A DNA stretch of 64,000 nt, from contig JAXHUM010000110.1 of assembly GCA_034189325.1 (NCBI GenBank), positions 26,933 to 90,932 on the forward strand, given 5' to 3'. Of this stretch, positions 51,484 through 60,275 are shown one piece after another (positions within the stretch are counted from its first letter, which is position 1; each line of letters opens with the position of its first letter). The position numbers and the translations under genes were made by a program. This stretch comes from JAXHUM01 sp034189325. Lineage in GTDB: Bacteria > Desulfobacterota > DSM-4660 > Desulfatiglandales > Desulfatiglandaceae. The notes under the pieces are model-generated. The model had not been told where the DNA came from, did not search any database, and saw only the letters and a list, made by a program, of their open reading frames with translations.

Positions 51484-52536
51484 ATGAGACCTTCAGGTGT
51501 TTTCGATGAGAGATACGAAGATGATATCGCCGTGGTCCGAACCGGCGCCCACTGGGTCATTCTTTTTGTCGGTCTGGCGTTCTTATCGATCGTGCCCCTG
51601 ATCTCCACCGCTCATCTGTTGGCCACCATTAATCATATCGGCATAGCCATCATAGCCTGCCACGGTCTGAGTATCCTGACAGGATATACCGGACAGATTT
51701 CCATAGGGCAGGCGGCCTTTATGGCAGTCGGGGCTTACACCACGGGTATGCTTGCGGCTCACGCGGGATGGCCTTTCTGGGCAACCATTCCGGTCTCCGG
51801 GCTGAGCGCGGGTGCTGTGGGCATGGTATTCGGGCTTCCTTCGCTCAGGGTGAAGGGTTTTTATCTGGCCCTGGCCACCCTGGCAGCGCAATTCATTATC
51901 CCCTGGCTGATAGACCATGTCAGGGTGGATATTACCGGTGGCGTTTTCAGTCTGGAGGTCCCACCGCCGGAAATACTGGGGGTTATTCTTAACACCCAGC
52001 CAAAAATGTTCTATCTGATTATGACCACTGCAGTGATAATGACCTTTCTGGCAAAGAACATAGCCCGTTCCGGTGTGGGTCGAGCCTTCATCGCCATTCG
52101 CGATAATGACCTGGCTGCAGAGGTGATGGGGGTCAATCCTTACCGCTACAAACTGCTTTCCTTTTTTGTCTGTTCCTTTTTTGCGGGTGTGGCCGGGGCC
52201 CTCTGGGCCTACTGGATGAGGGCCATCAATGCAAACCATTTTACCCTGATGGAGTCGGTCTGGTATCTGGGAATGATCATTACCGGTGGAATGGGAAGCA
52301 CGGCCGGCGCTGTTTTCGGGGCTATCTATGTGAAGCTCCTGGATGAACTGGCCCAGGTGATGGCCCCTTTAATAGGTATGATCTTCCCAACAGGAGGAAC
52401 GGGCGTGGAATTGGCACTCCAGCCTATCTTTTTTGCCCTCGGCATCCTGCTGTTCATTATATTTGAGCCCCGGGGGATAGCCCATAGATGGGAGGTATTC
52501 AAGGCGTATTACAGGTTATGGCCGTTTTCCGATTAG
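51484..52536 (+). CDS. livM: Cassette B: Liv-type permease, LivM family
   Basis: A 350-residue permease with about nine hydrophobic helices: GLSILTGYTGQISIGQAAFM, LRVKGFYLALATLAAQF, GVGRAFIAIRDNDLAAEVMGV and MIITGGMGSTAGAVFGA. It starts at ATG 51484, with AAAGGA 6 bases upstream inside the end of livH-B; the frame's earlier ATG (51454) is within livH. The N-terminal lead (MRPSGVFDERYEDDIAVVRT) differs from that of LivM-A and LivM-C. Confidence 0.92.
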   Translation: MRPSGVFDERYEDDIAVVRTGAHWVILFVGLAFLSIVPLISTAHLLATINHIGIAIIACHGLSILTGYTGQISIGQAAFMAVGAYTTGMLAAHAGWPFWATIPVSGLSAGAVGMVFGLPSLRVKGFYLALATLAAQFIIPWLIDHVRVDITGGVFSLEVPPPEILGVILNTQPKMFYLIMTTAVIMTFLAKNIARSGVGRAFIAIRDNDLAAEVMGVNPYRYKLLSFFVCSFFAGVAGALWAYWMRAINANHFTLMESVWYLGMIITGGMGSTAGAVFGAIYVKLLDELAQVMAPLIGMIFPTGGTGVELALQPIFFALGILLFIIFEPRGIAHRWEVFKAYYRLWPFSD

Positions 52537-52590
52537 GATGTGGATAAGTGCGAACACAACCAGGAACTTTAACCAGAAAGGAACGAAAAA

Positions 52591-53817
52591 ATGAAAAAGG
52601 AATTCAGGTTATTGGTTATCTTGGCGGCTGCTCTTGCGGCGTTTTGCTCAAGTCTTATCCTCACACAAGAGGTATGGGCCGGACAGCCGGAAGAAATTGT
52701 TGTTCACCACATAGGCGATATTACCGGCCCGTATGCCCCGATCACAGGGTCGGCAGCCACATACGCACTGGGAGACATGCAGGAATACATAAACAAACAT
52801 GGGGGAATTAAAGGGGTCAAGGTAAAATTTATCATACATGACACGCGCAATAAACGAGACATTGCCCTTGCAAAATTTGCCGAGGTAGCTGCCCAAAAGC
52901 CGTCCATTATGATACTTCACCAGTCGGCGGACATGGAGGTCTTGAAGGCCCGGCTGGCAGAGATCCGGGTGCCCGCCATCTGCTTCAGCCCCACCCCGAA
53001 AACCCTCTGGCCAAAAGGCTGGTTGTTCCAGACACTCCCGGCATATACCGATCAGTTCGCACTCTTCCTGGATTGGCTGAGAACGGAATGGAAAAAGGAG
53101 GGGAAGATAAGATTGGCATTTGTGAACCCGGACTACCCTTATGGCCATTCGATATTTACACCTGAGGTGGAGGCCTACATTAAAAAAAAGGGAATTGACG
53201 TGGTGGCAAAGGAATTTTTCCCACCATTTGACGTGGACGCCACCACCCATATGACCAGGGTCGCCGCTTACAGCCCGGATGTGATTTTCTCCATGACCAT
53301 TGCGTCCCAGCCGAGAGTGATTCTTAAGGGCGCCGAGGCAGTGGGACTTCCCAGTTCCATCCTTTACGGCATGGGCTGCTGGGCCATTGACAGGGGCGCC
53401 ACCAAGGTGGCCGGAGGGCTCATGGAGGGGGTCGTGGGCGTTCAACCCTACTGGACCCCTTCGGATACCAAGGTACCCATAATAAAAGAATTCGCAGATG
53501 CCTTCATGGCAAAAAAACGGCCCTGGGAGCAGATGACAATGGCCTATTCGGCCTTTTGTACTGTCATGGGAATCATCCAGGAGGTATTGACCCAGACTGT
53601 GGACCGAGTGGGCTGGGACAGGCTGAACGGCCAGGAGGTCTACAATACCCTGGACAAGTCCAAAGGATTCCAAGCAATGGGGTTTCAGCCATTCCAGTTT
53701 GCCCCTGGCAAGCGCTCCTCTTATAAGGGCCGTGTGGTGAAGATAAAAAATGGAGACCCTGTTCCGATCACAGACTGGCTTCCCTGTCCCGACATGAGAC
53801 CGGCTAAATACAGATAG
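52591..53817 (+). CDS. Cassette B: periplasmic substrate-binding protein
   Basis: A 408-residue exported Peripla_BP_6 protein. The signal peptide ends near residue 30 (EVWA, then GQPEEIVVHHIG). Core elements are HIGDITGPYAPITGSAATYAL, HGGIKGVKVKFIIHDTRNK and LAFVNPDYPYGHSIFTPEVEAYI. It ends near DPVPITDWLPCPDMRP, a variant of the closing motif seen in A and C. Sequence overlap with binding protein A is low compared with the ATPases, so the cargo probably differs. A terminator-like hairpin follows at 53857. Confidence 0.92.
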   Translation: MKKEFRLLVILAAALAAFCSSLILTQEVWAGQPEEIVVHHIGDITGPYAPITGSAATYALGDMQEYINKHGGIKGVKVKFIIHDTRNKRDIALAKFAEVAAQKPSIMILHQSADMEVLKARLAEIRVPAICFSPTPKTLWPKGWLFQTLPAYTDQFALFLDWLRTEWKKEGKIRLAFVNPDYPYGHSIFTPEVEAYIKKKGIDVVAKEFFPPFDVDATTHMTRVAAYSPDVIFSMTIASQPRVILKGAEAVGLPSSILYGMGCWAIDRGATKVAGGLMEGVVGVQPYWTPSDTKVPIIKEFADAFMAKKRPWEQMTMAYSAFCTVMGIIQEVLTQTVDRVGWDRLNGQEVYNTLDKSKGFQAMGFQPFQFAPGKRSSYKGRVVKIKNGDPVPITDWLPCPDMRPAKYR

Positions 53818-53856
53818 GGTCCACCCGCCAACTCAAAAGGGAGTCGTATGGAGTGT

Positions 53857-53880
53857 CTCATTCAGGAATGAGCCGTTTTT
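53857..53880 (+). terminator. Hairpin with T-run after binding-protein gene B
   Basis: CTCATT (53857-53862) pairs with AATGAG (53867-53872) around CAGG, followed by CCGTTTTT. It lies between binding-protein gene B and livF-B, so it may partly separate livF-B from the rest of the cassette. Confidence 0.55.
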
Positions 53881-53922
53881 ACATGATCAAGAACATCAAG
53901 GCGTTGGGATGCTAAAGAGAAT

Positions 53923-54705
53923 ATGCTGAAAGTCAATAACATTGAAGTCAAGTATCATCATTCCATCCTGGTCTTAAGGGGAGTTACGCTGGAGGTAGGG
54001 GAGGTCAGTGCGGTGACTCTCCTGGGGGCCAATGGCGCGGGAAAGACCACAACCCTGAAGGCGATCAGCGGGCTCCTCAAGACGGAAGTGGGCGAGGTCA
54101 CTGACGGCGCCATCGAATTGGACGGTAGGAGAATTGACCGCCTTGATACGGAAGAGATAGTCGGTCTTGGTATTACCCAGGCGATGGAAGGAAGACGGAT
54201 ATTCGAGCACCTGACGGTCGAAGAGAATCTCCGTGCCGGGAGAAAAGGCGGCAACATTCAGAAGGACCTCGATAGGGTCTATACCTATTTCCCGAAGCTC
54301 AAAGGCCTTCGTCGTCGGGTGAGCGGTTTTCTTTCCGGTGGCGAGCAGCAGATGATGGTTATCGGCTCCGGGTTGATGGCCCATCCCCGGTATCTGCTGC
54401 TGGATGAACCTTCCTTAGGGCTCAGCCCCCTTTTGACAGAGGAGATCTTCGGGATCATACGGCGCATCAAGGGGGAAGGAAAAACCTCCTTTCTCCTGGT
54501 TGAACAGAACGCCATGATCGCCCTGGATGTGGCCGATTACGGGTATGTCATGGAAAATGGAAAGGTAGTCCTCGATGGTCCCACGGAGAAACTCAAAGAC
54601 AATGAAGATATCAAAGAGTTCTATTTGGGCCTGAGTCAGGTAGGGGTGAGGAAGAGTTACAGGGATGTGAAGCATTACAGGCGCCGTAAAAGATGGCTGG
54701 GATAG
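53923..54705 (+). CDS. livF: Cassette B: Liv-type ABC importer ATPase, LivF family
   Basis: A 260-residue ATPase: Walker A GANGAGKTT, signature LSGGEQQMMV, Walker B LLLDEPSLGLSP, VEQNAMIAL. It keeps the special C-terminal tail, after EFYLGLSQVGV: RKSYRDVKHYRRRKRWLG. Unlike in cassettes A and C it comes at the end of the cassette, 105 bases after the binding-protein gene and behind a hairpin. This order could be an ancient rearrangement or the livF of a partly deleted fourth cassette. Confidence 0.92.
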   Translation: MLKVNNIEVKYHHSILVLRGVTLEVGEVSAVTLLGANGAGKTTTLKAISGLLKTEVGEVTDGAIELDGRRIDRLDTEEIVGLGITQAMEGRRIFEHLTVEENLRAGRKGGNIQKDLDRVYTYFPKLKGLRRRVSGFLSGGEQQMMVIGSGLMAHPRYLLLDEPSLGLSPLLTEEIFGIIRRIKGEGKTSFLLVEQNAMIALDVADYGYVMENGKVVLDGPTEKLKDNEDIKEFYLGLSQVGVRKSYRDVKHYRRRKRWLG

Positions 54706-54775
54706 ATGAGATGAATTCCCATCACTCCCTATCCATAAAGGTGTAACCGTTCAGAGGGGCCGCATAACCTCGGCA

Positions 54776-54820
54776 AATGGAGGTTTGTCCCGGTGACTGA
54801 TTGGCCTCAGCCGGGCCTTT
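54776..54820 (+). pseudogene. Relic of the 3' end of another binding-protein gene
   Basis: This non-coding stretch translates as RFVPVTDWPQPGL and nearly matches the end of binding-protein gene A (RFVPVTDWREPSL, 47578-47622) at the DNA level. About 35 of 40 bases agree, including 18 in a row (GAGGTTTGTCCCGGTGAC). No binding-protein sequence precedes it; livF-B ends 70 bases upstream. A terminator follows directly. It is best read as the tail of a deleted fourth binding-protein gene. Confidence 0.65.
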
Positions 54821-54826
54821 CAAACT

Positions 54827-54864
54827 CAACCCCCAATCATTACGATTGGGGGTTGATCTTTTTG
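54827..54864 (+). terminator. Strong Rho-independent terminator closing cassette B
   Basis: CAACCCCCAATC (54827-54838) pairs perfectly with GATTGGGGGTTG (54844-54855) around ATTAC, and ATCTTTTT follows. A 12-bp stem plus T-run is a textbook terminator. It isolates the following synthetase gene from read-through. Confidence 0.9.
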
Positions 54865-54926
54865 GGCCTCCCTGCGATTATATTGACGTGTCATCAGGAA
54901 CCTCCTATTTAAACCAGAGCGGTTAT

Positions 54927-54955
54927 TTGACGACATACAGTTCCAGCGATACAAA
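54927..54955 (+). promoter_or_regulatory. Sigma-70-like promoter for the stand-alone acyl-CoA synthetase
   Basis: TTGACG (54927-54932, 5 of 6 to consensus) is separated by exactly 17 bases from TACAAA (54950-54955, 4 of 6). Transcription would start near 54962, 124 bases before the ATG. It stands just after the cassette B terminator, so the synthetase is probably a separate, regulated unit. Confidence 0.6.
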
Positions 54956-54959
54956 ACCC

Positions 54960-54971
54960 ACCTGTACAGGT
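54960..54971. promoter_or_regulatory. Palindromic operator candidate overlapping the start site
   Basis: ACCTGTACAGGT is a perfect 12-bp palindrome placed 5 bases after the -10 hexamer, over the predicted transcription start. That position suits a repressor, for example a TetR- or GntR-type regulator. No regulator gene is next to it in the window. Confidence 0.6.
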
Positions 54972-55085
54972 CCTTCTTTCTGCTGGGGATTTCCGAGTAG
55001 GAGGGGCGAAACACAAGGTCTGACGTCCATTTGATGACAGACCACGAGTGAAATCTGGGAGGGCGAACCAGGGAACCGGATTACC

Positions 55086-56759
55086 ATGGCATTTGATACG
55101 ATATTAACCGATGATTTGATCGAAGAATACACATCAAAAGGCTTTTGGCACAACAACACCCTTGGTGATTATCTTGATGAAACCGTCAAAGAATATCCCC
55201 GGAAAGTAGCTATTGTAGATAACAAAGGAAGTTTGACATATAGCGAGCTGTATCGATCCGTTTTTAGATTTGCCGTATTCCTATTAAAACTCGGCGTAAA
55301 AAAGGACGATATCGTATCTGTGCAGCTACCCAGTTGGTCGGAGTTCGCGATCGTCCATTTCGCCCTTTCAAAGATCGGCGTTATCACAAATCCCATAGCC
55401 CCTTACTACAGAAAAAATGAGCTGACATACTTCCTAAAAAAGGCAGGTTCCGTCGCGCTGATCATTCCAGATTTTTTCAAAGGCTTGTTCTACCCTGATA
55501 TGGTACACCAGATGCGCGCTGAATTGCCCGACCTCAAACATGTTATCGTCGTTGGTGATGAGGTCCCTGACAGCATGATACCCTTTCAACACGCCATAGA
55601 AGACGACCATGGCTACCCATCGGATTATCTCGATCAGTTCAGACCAGACCCGAACGATGTCCATGTGCTGATGTTTACATCAGGTACGGAAGCCAGACCA
55701 AAAGGTGTGCTTCACACGCACAACACCTATGCCAATGCCACACTTAATATCGTCAAACCCTTGGGGCTGAGCAGCCAAGATGTCTTTTTTATGGCAGCGC
55801 CCGTGACTCACACGACGGGGATACGATTTGGTATCAGGTTGCCCATGATGCTGGGCTCAAAAGTAGTGCTTCAGGACCTATTCAATCCCGAAGAAGCCCT
55901 GAGGCTCATAGCGGAAGAGAAATGTACGATAACCGTCGGGGCGACGCCTTTTCTGCATGGTTTTGTCAACGCGAAAAACCTCAGGGATGTGGATATCTCG
56001 TCGTTTAGAGTCTTTGCCTGCGGCGGTTCCCCAATACCGAGGGACCTTGTAAAGGAGGGAGAGAGAGAATTGAGCTGCAATATCCTGGCCTGTTTCGGTT
56101 CCACCGAGAGTCCATCGCAGACCTTTAACAAACCGGGCGACCCTCCTGATAAGATCTTCCGGTCTGACGGGTATCCCCTTGAAGGGGTGGAGATCAAGAT
56201 TTATGATGAAAAAAGGAAAGAACTTCCCAATCGGGAGATAGGGGAGGCGGCATGTCGAGGTCCTCAACTATTTGTCGGGTATTACAGAGAACCGGACATC
56301 ACAAAAAAGTCCTTTACCGAGGATGGCTATTTCTTTACGGGCGATCTATGTGTCCTGGATCAAGACGGATATTTAAGAGTTGAGGGGAGAAAAAAAGACA
56401 TCATCATCAGGGGAGGGTTGAACATCAGTGCGGGAGAAGTCGAGAATATCCTTCATGCCCATCCGAAGATCAAACAGGTGGCTCTTATAGGTATGCCCGA
56501 TCCCAAACTGGGGGAGAGGGTATGCGCCTACCTTGTCCCTGAAAAAGGGAAAAGAATCTCCTTCGAAGAGGTTACGGAATTCTTGAAGCTTAAGCAAGTC
56601 GCGGTGATAAAGCTTCCAGAAAGAGTTGAACTGGTCGAAACTCTCCCAATGACCCAAAGCGGCAAGGTTCGAAAGAACCTTCTCAGGGAGGATATCTCTC
56701 GCAAGATTGAGGGCGAAAGGGCTGTGGAATCCTCTGCGTCAGTGTTTCATTCTTGTTAG
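55086..56759 (+). CDS. Stand-alone acyl-CoA synthetase, cyclohexanecarboxylate/medium-chain ligase type
   Basis: A 557-residue ANL ligase of a different branch from the cassette enzymes. The start GFWHNNTLGDYLDETVKEYPRKVAIVD and the P-loop FTSGTEARPKGVLHTHN (TEA instead of TTG) resemble AliA-like cyclohexanecarboxylate-CoA and related medium-chain ligases. Later motifs are CFGSTESP, FTGDLCVLDQDGYLRVEGRK, GGLNISAGEVE and the catalytic Lys in MTQSGKVRKNLL. It should activate a free acid to its CoA ester. It has its own promoter and operator and converges with binding-protein gene C. The ribosome site is weak (GGGA 11 bases upstream). Confidence 0.9.
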   Translation: MAFDTILTDDLIEEYTSKGFWHNNTLGDYLDETVKEYPRKVAIVDNKGSLTYSELYRSVFRFAVFLLKLGVKKDDIVSVQLPSWSEFAIVHFALSKIGVITNPIAPYYRKNELTYFLKKAGSVALIIPDFFKGLFYPDMVHQMRAELPDLKHVIVVGDEVPDSMIPFQHAIEDDHGYPSDYLDQFRPDPNDVHVLMFTSGTEARPKGVLHTHNTYANATLNIVKPLGLSSQDVFFMAAPVTHTTGIRFGIRLPMMLGSKVVLQDLFNPEEALRLIAEEKCTITVGATPFLHGFVNAKNLRDVDISSFRVFACGGSPIPRDLVKEGERELSCNILACFGSTESPSQTFNKPGDPPDKIFRSDGYPLEGVEIKIYDEKRKELPNREIGEAACRGPQLFVGYYREPDITKKSFTEDGYFFTGDLCVLDQDGYLRVEGRKKDIIIRGGLNISAGEVENILHAHPKIKQVALIGMPDPKLGERVCAYLVPEKGKRISFEEVTEFLKLKQVAVIKLPERVELVETLPMTQSGKVRKNLLREDISRKIEGERAVESSASVFHSC

Positions 56760-56789
56760 AATGTCTTTGAAAAGCTGAAAGTTATTTGC

Positions 56790-56852
56790 CCATATCCCCT
56801 TTTCTCCTACCTTTAGGCCCGACAAGCCGGAGGGCAAAACAAGGGGATATGG
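56790..56852. terminator. Bidirectional terminator between convergent genes
   Basis: CCATATCCCC (56790-56799) pairs with GGGGATATGG (56843-56852), extended inwards by TT/AA. The 43-base interior can fold further (GCCC...GGGC). It occupies the 111-base gap between the stand-alone synthetase (plus) and cassette C (minus). Confidence 0.65.
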
Positions 56853-56870
56853 TGTAAAGGCTTTACACTC

Positions 56871-58073
56871 CTAATCGATTTTCTTGGGTGTCCGCCAATC
56901 AGTAATACTTACCAGCCGTTTGTTGGGAACGTCGGCCTTAAACAGCTTGACCATCTCCGGAGGAGCGTGGCTTTTATCCGTATAGGTGAGGGGAGGAAAG
57001 ATACCCCCGGTATCGACGTCTTGGAAGGTCTCAAAGGCGGCCTTGAGGCTATCGGGGTTCAGGTCTTTCCCTGCACGCTTGAATGCCTCGCCGAACAGAT
57101 AGGATGCTCCGACACCGTGAATATAAAGTGAGGTCAGGCCGAGGCTCTTGGGATCGCGTCCATATGCCTTGGCAATATCACGCACAAGCTTCATACCGGG
57201 TGAATCATCACCCCAACCACCCACGAAATTGACGCCGATATAGTTTTCCGCTCCCTTGCCGCATGCCTTTACGATCATATCGTCCGTGGCCCAGTTGAAA
57301 CCGAATACGGCCTTTGGCTTGTAGGAATATTTTTCCGCGGTCTTCAGGAAACTGATAACCGGCGGCAGCACATCACAGGTGATGACATAATCCACCCTGT
57401 TTTTTTGCAGGGTCAGGACCTGCGAACTGGCGTCAACCGCCCCTGTGGGCAACACCAGTTCGGAAACCAGATCGACTCCATAGGCCTTTGCCCTTTCACG
57501 TATGGCTTTCAGTCCGATTTTACCATATTCTTTTTTTGCATAGAGAACTCCAATACGAGGCTTTTCGGCCTTCATGTCATCGAAAATGTAATCAACAATA
57601 CACTGGTATTGGCACTCGTATGTTGCGCCCATGGCAAAGATGTAGGGTTGATAGGGATCAAAAAATTCTCTCATCAAGGCGTTGGGTATATTGGAGATTC
57701 TGTATTTATTGATAGTTTTCATATTGGCGATGGTCTGATTTGATCCTCCGGTGGTTATGAGGCTGAGGACCTTGTCGCGGTGAATGAGTTTCTTCAATGC
57801 CGCCACTGATTTCGGCGCCTGGAACTCATCATCTTCCCATATGACCTCGACTTTACGGCCATGAACACCCCCCTGATCGTTAAGGTATCTCATATAATCG
57901 ACCATCCCATGTCCGTCCGGAAGACCGAGAGCCGCAACCGGACCGGTTTTCACCAGAATGAGGCCCAATTTGATGGTGTCCTTAGTGACTCCCCGTTCGG
58001 CAAGAGCCGGTGAGACCACCAAACAAATCAGGGCGATAGCAATCAGAACCCTCTTCATCTTTTTGAATTCCAT
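56871..58073 (-). CDS. Cassette C: periplasmic substrate-binding protein
   Basis: A 400-residue exported Peripla_BP_6 protein. The signal peptide ends near residue 25 (VVSPALA, then ERGVTKDTI). Core elements are IKLGLILVKTGPVAALGLPDGHGM, GGVHGRKVEVIWEDDEFQAPKS and IGVLYAKKEYGKIGLKAIRERAKAYG. The end VSITDWRTPKKID is again the closing motif of this group. GGAGG lies 5 bases before the ATG at 58073. As in cassette A it is the last gene of its cassette. The binding pocket cannot be read from sequence alone. Confidence 0.93.
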   Translation of the reverse strand: MEFKKMKRVLIAIALICLVVSPALAERGVTKDTIKLGLILVKTGPVAALGLPDGHGMVDYMRYLNDQGGVHGRKVEVIWEDDEFQAPKSVAALKKLIHRDKVLSLITTGGSNQTIANMKTINKYRISNIPNALMREFFDPYQPYIFAMGATYECQYQCIVDYIFDDMKAEKPRIGVLYAKKEYGKIGLKAIRERAKAYGVDLVSELVLPTGAVDASSQVLTLQKNRVDYVITCDVLPPVISFLKTAEKYSYKPKAVFGFNWATDDMIVKACGKGAENYIGVNFVGGWGDDSPGMKLVRDIAKAYGRDPKSLGLTSLYIHGVGASYLFGEAFKRAGKDLNPDSLKAAFETFQDVDTGGIFPPLTYTDKSHAPPEMVKLFKADVPNKRLVSITDWRTPKKID

Positions 58074-58151
58074 TAAAACCTCCTCTGTATCGGTTAAAGG
58101 TTAAAGAGCGGTCATCCAGAAACCAAGGTCTTTGGATTCCCATACACTTTC

Positions 58152-59204
58152 TCAATAAGTATAAGGCCAGTTCTTAAAACAGGTCTTAATCCTCATCCAG
58201 ACCCCGGAAAGACCCTTTGGCTCGAATATGAGAAACAATATTATCAGCAGGCCGAAAGCTGCGATGTTCCACCCGTCGTCATATTTGTCTTGAAGGACGG
58301 GAAATAACAGAGTCAGGAACTGGGCAAGAGCCTTTATAAACTCCGGAATGACGGTAATGAATACGGCCCCAAAAACAGAACCGAGTATCGATCCCAAACC
58401 ACCTACGATGATCATAGCTAAGTACTGCACGGAAAGCAGAAAAGTGAAATGCTCGGGATGGATGTATTCCATGACATACGCATAAAGCCCGCCGGCGACA
58501 CCAGCGTAGAAAGAGCTGATCACAAAGGCCATAACCTTGTACTGGGTCAAATTGACTCCTATGACTTCTGCGGCGATGTCCCGATCACGGATAGCGATAA
58601 AGGCCCTTCCAACACGGGTTCTCATCAGATTGGTTGCGGCAATGATGGCAAGGGCTGTTAATACGATGAGAAAATAGTAGAGCTTGTTGTTCGAGTCCAA
58701 AGAAAAGCCCAAGAGGCTGAGGGTCGGGACACTCATGCCCCTTACCCCCTTTGTGACATTTTCCCACGTGATGACCACAAATTCCACCACCACACCAAAC
58801 GACATGGTCGCCATGGCAAGATACAAGCCCTTGAGTCTTAAACAGGGAACACCCACGAGCAAACCAGCGCAGGCGGCCAATACTCCGGAAGCGGGAAGGC
58901 AGATCCAGAAGGGGACCTCAAGCCGATCAGCTATGATTGCCGTGGAATAGGCCCCAATAGCGAAAAAGGCCGCATGCCCCAAGGAGATCTGGCCGGTAAA
59001 TCCGGTCAATATATTGAGACCCAAGGCCGCTATCGTTGCGATACAGGAAAGATTAATGAGATAGACGATGTAGGGATCACCTATCAGCGGCAGGACACTC
59101 AAAACCACTAGGAAAAGCCCTATCCAGAATTTTATCCAGATGGTCTCAAAGAGTTTGATATCCTCACGATAGCTCTCATGGAAGGTTTTGCTTCGAATTG
59201 CCAC
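58152..59204 (-). CDS. livM: Cassette C: Liv-type permease, LivM family
   Basis: A 350-residue permease with about nine hydrophobic helices: GLNILTGFTGQISLGHAAFF, LRLKGLYLAMATMSFGV, RVGRAFIAIRDRDIAAEVIGV and MIIVGGLGSILGSVFGA, ending FKNWPYTY, close to the WKPWPYTY end of LivM-A. It starts one base after the livH-C stop. The N-terminal lead (FHESYREDIKLFETIW) matches LivM-A in type. Confidence 0.93.
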   Translation of the reverse strand: MAIRSKTFHESYREDIKLFETIWIKFWIGLFLVVLSVLPLIGDPYIVYLINLSCIATIAALGLNILTGFTGQISLGHAAFFAIGAYSTAIIADRLEVPFWICLPASGVLAACAGLLVGVPCLRLKGLYLAMATMSFGVVVEFVVITWENVTKGVRGMSVPTLSLLGFSLDSNNKLYYFLIVLTALAIIAATNLMRTRVGRAFIAIRDRDIAAEVIGVNLTQYKVMAFVISSFYAGVAGGLYAYVMEYIHPEHFTFLLSVQYLAMIIVGGLGSILGSVFGAVFITVIPEFIKALAQFLTLLFPVLQDKYDDGWNIAAFGLLIILFLIFEPKGLSGVWMRIKTCFKNWPYTY

Positions 59205-59205
59205 T

Positions 59206-60102
59206 TTAGACCCTTTCGATTTCCTTTTTGCCGAAAAGCCCGTAAGGCCTGATCATCAAAACCAGGAAAAGGACCACAAAAGGGGTGACATCTTTTACCC
59301 CTCCACCGATAACCTGGTCGAGATATCCCCCTGCCAGATTCTCAATAATTCCTATGGCAAGCCCTCCGATAATCGCGCCGGGGATACTCTCCAGGCCACC
59401 TAAAATAATAGCCGGAAAAGCGCTGATGGCGACGCTGCTCAGTCCGAGGTTAATGACCATGACATTGGCCAAAAAGACCCCGGAAGCAGCGGCAGTAGCA
59501 AATGAGACGGCCCAGATGAGGGCAAAGACTTGCTTGACGCTGATACCCATCAGCAGTGCAACATCTTGGTCGTCGGCCGTTCCCCTCATGGCCAGCCCCA
59601 TCCTGGAATACTTGAAGAAAAGGAAGAAGACAGTGACCAGCACCAAGGATGACAGCATGATCCAGATTTCAGTCTGTGAAAGGACGATCCCACCCATTTT
59701 GACGGCTTCCCTTGGAAAGGGGGATGGGAAAACCAGATTGTTATGACCAAAGAGAATCCCTGCCATACTTCTCAGAAAAATACTCAATCCTATCGTGACC
59801 ATGACAACGGCAAAAACCGGCTCCCCTAGCATCGGGCGCAGAATCAGTCTTTCGGTCACGATCCCCATCAGACCGGCTGCGATGCCTGTAAGCAGAACGG
59901 CCGCCAGGAAAGGGATATGAAAAGTCGTTACTAAGAAGTAGCAGATAAAAGCCGACAGCATGATCACCTCACCCTGGGCGAAATTCATGATGTCCGTGGC
60001 CTTGAGAATGAGTACGAATCCTATGGCGATCAATGCGTAAAGGCAGCCCAAGGCTATTCCGCTGACCACCAGCTGGATAAAAAATAAAAAACCTGCATTC
60101 AT
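59206..60102 (-). CDS. livH: Cassette C: Liv-type permease, LivH family
   Basis: A 298-residue permease with about eight hydrophobic helices: GIALGCLYALIAIGFVLILKATDIMNFAQGE, RPMLGEPVFAVVMVTIGL, MRGTADDQDVALLMGI and PAIILGGLESIPGAIIGGL, ending FGKKEIERV. It lies 173 bases downstream of the synthetase gene; that gap shows no clear terminator. It forms the pore with LivM-C. Confidence 0.93.
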   Translation of the reverse strand: MNAGFLFFIQLVVSGIALGCLYALIAIGFVLILKATDIMNFAQGEVIMLSAFICYFLVTTFHIPFLAAVLLTGIAAGLMGIVTERLILRPMLGEPVFAVVMVTIGLSIFLRSMAGILFGHNNLVFPSPFPREAVKMGGIVLSQTEIWIMLSSLVLVTVFFLFFKYSRMGLAMRGTADDQDVALLMGISVKQVFALIWAVSFATAAASGVFLANVMVINLGLSSVAISAFPAIILGGLESIPGAIIGGLAIGIIENLAGGYLDQVIGGGVKDVTPFVVLFLVLMIRPYGLFGKKEIERV

Positions 60103-60275
60103 TCGAACATTCCTTCCTGATTCGACAAGGCCTGGTTGAGGGCCATGATTTTATAACTGATGATGACTGGGCAAAAACCGCTCAGTTATGAAACTCTCAT
60201 GATTCAGCCGTGGCAAGCTCCTCTTCTTGACGGCTGATTGCCGAGAGCTTCCGGATCGGCCTTCTTCCAATGCGG

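Larger units (their letters stand above)
54706..55085. other. Intergenic region, 380 bp: relic, terminator, promoter, operator
   Basis: Between livF-B and the stand-alone synthetase. It holds the binding-protein relic, the strong terminator, a sigma-70-like promoter and a 12-bp palindrome (each listed separately). The leader from about 54972 to 55085 has no obvious further structure; GTAGGAGGGG at 54999-55008 looks like a ribosome site but no frame follows it. Confidence 0.7.

Noticed and set aside
52648..53673. Minus-strand open frame of 341 codons opposite binding-protein gene B
   Set aside because: Antisense shadow of a strongly supported gene; His/Cys-rich translation with no domain pattern.
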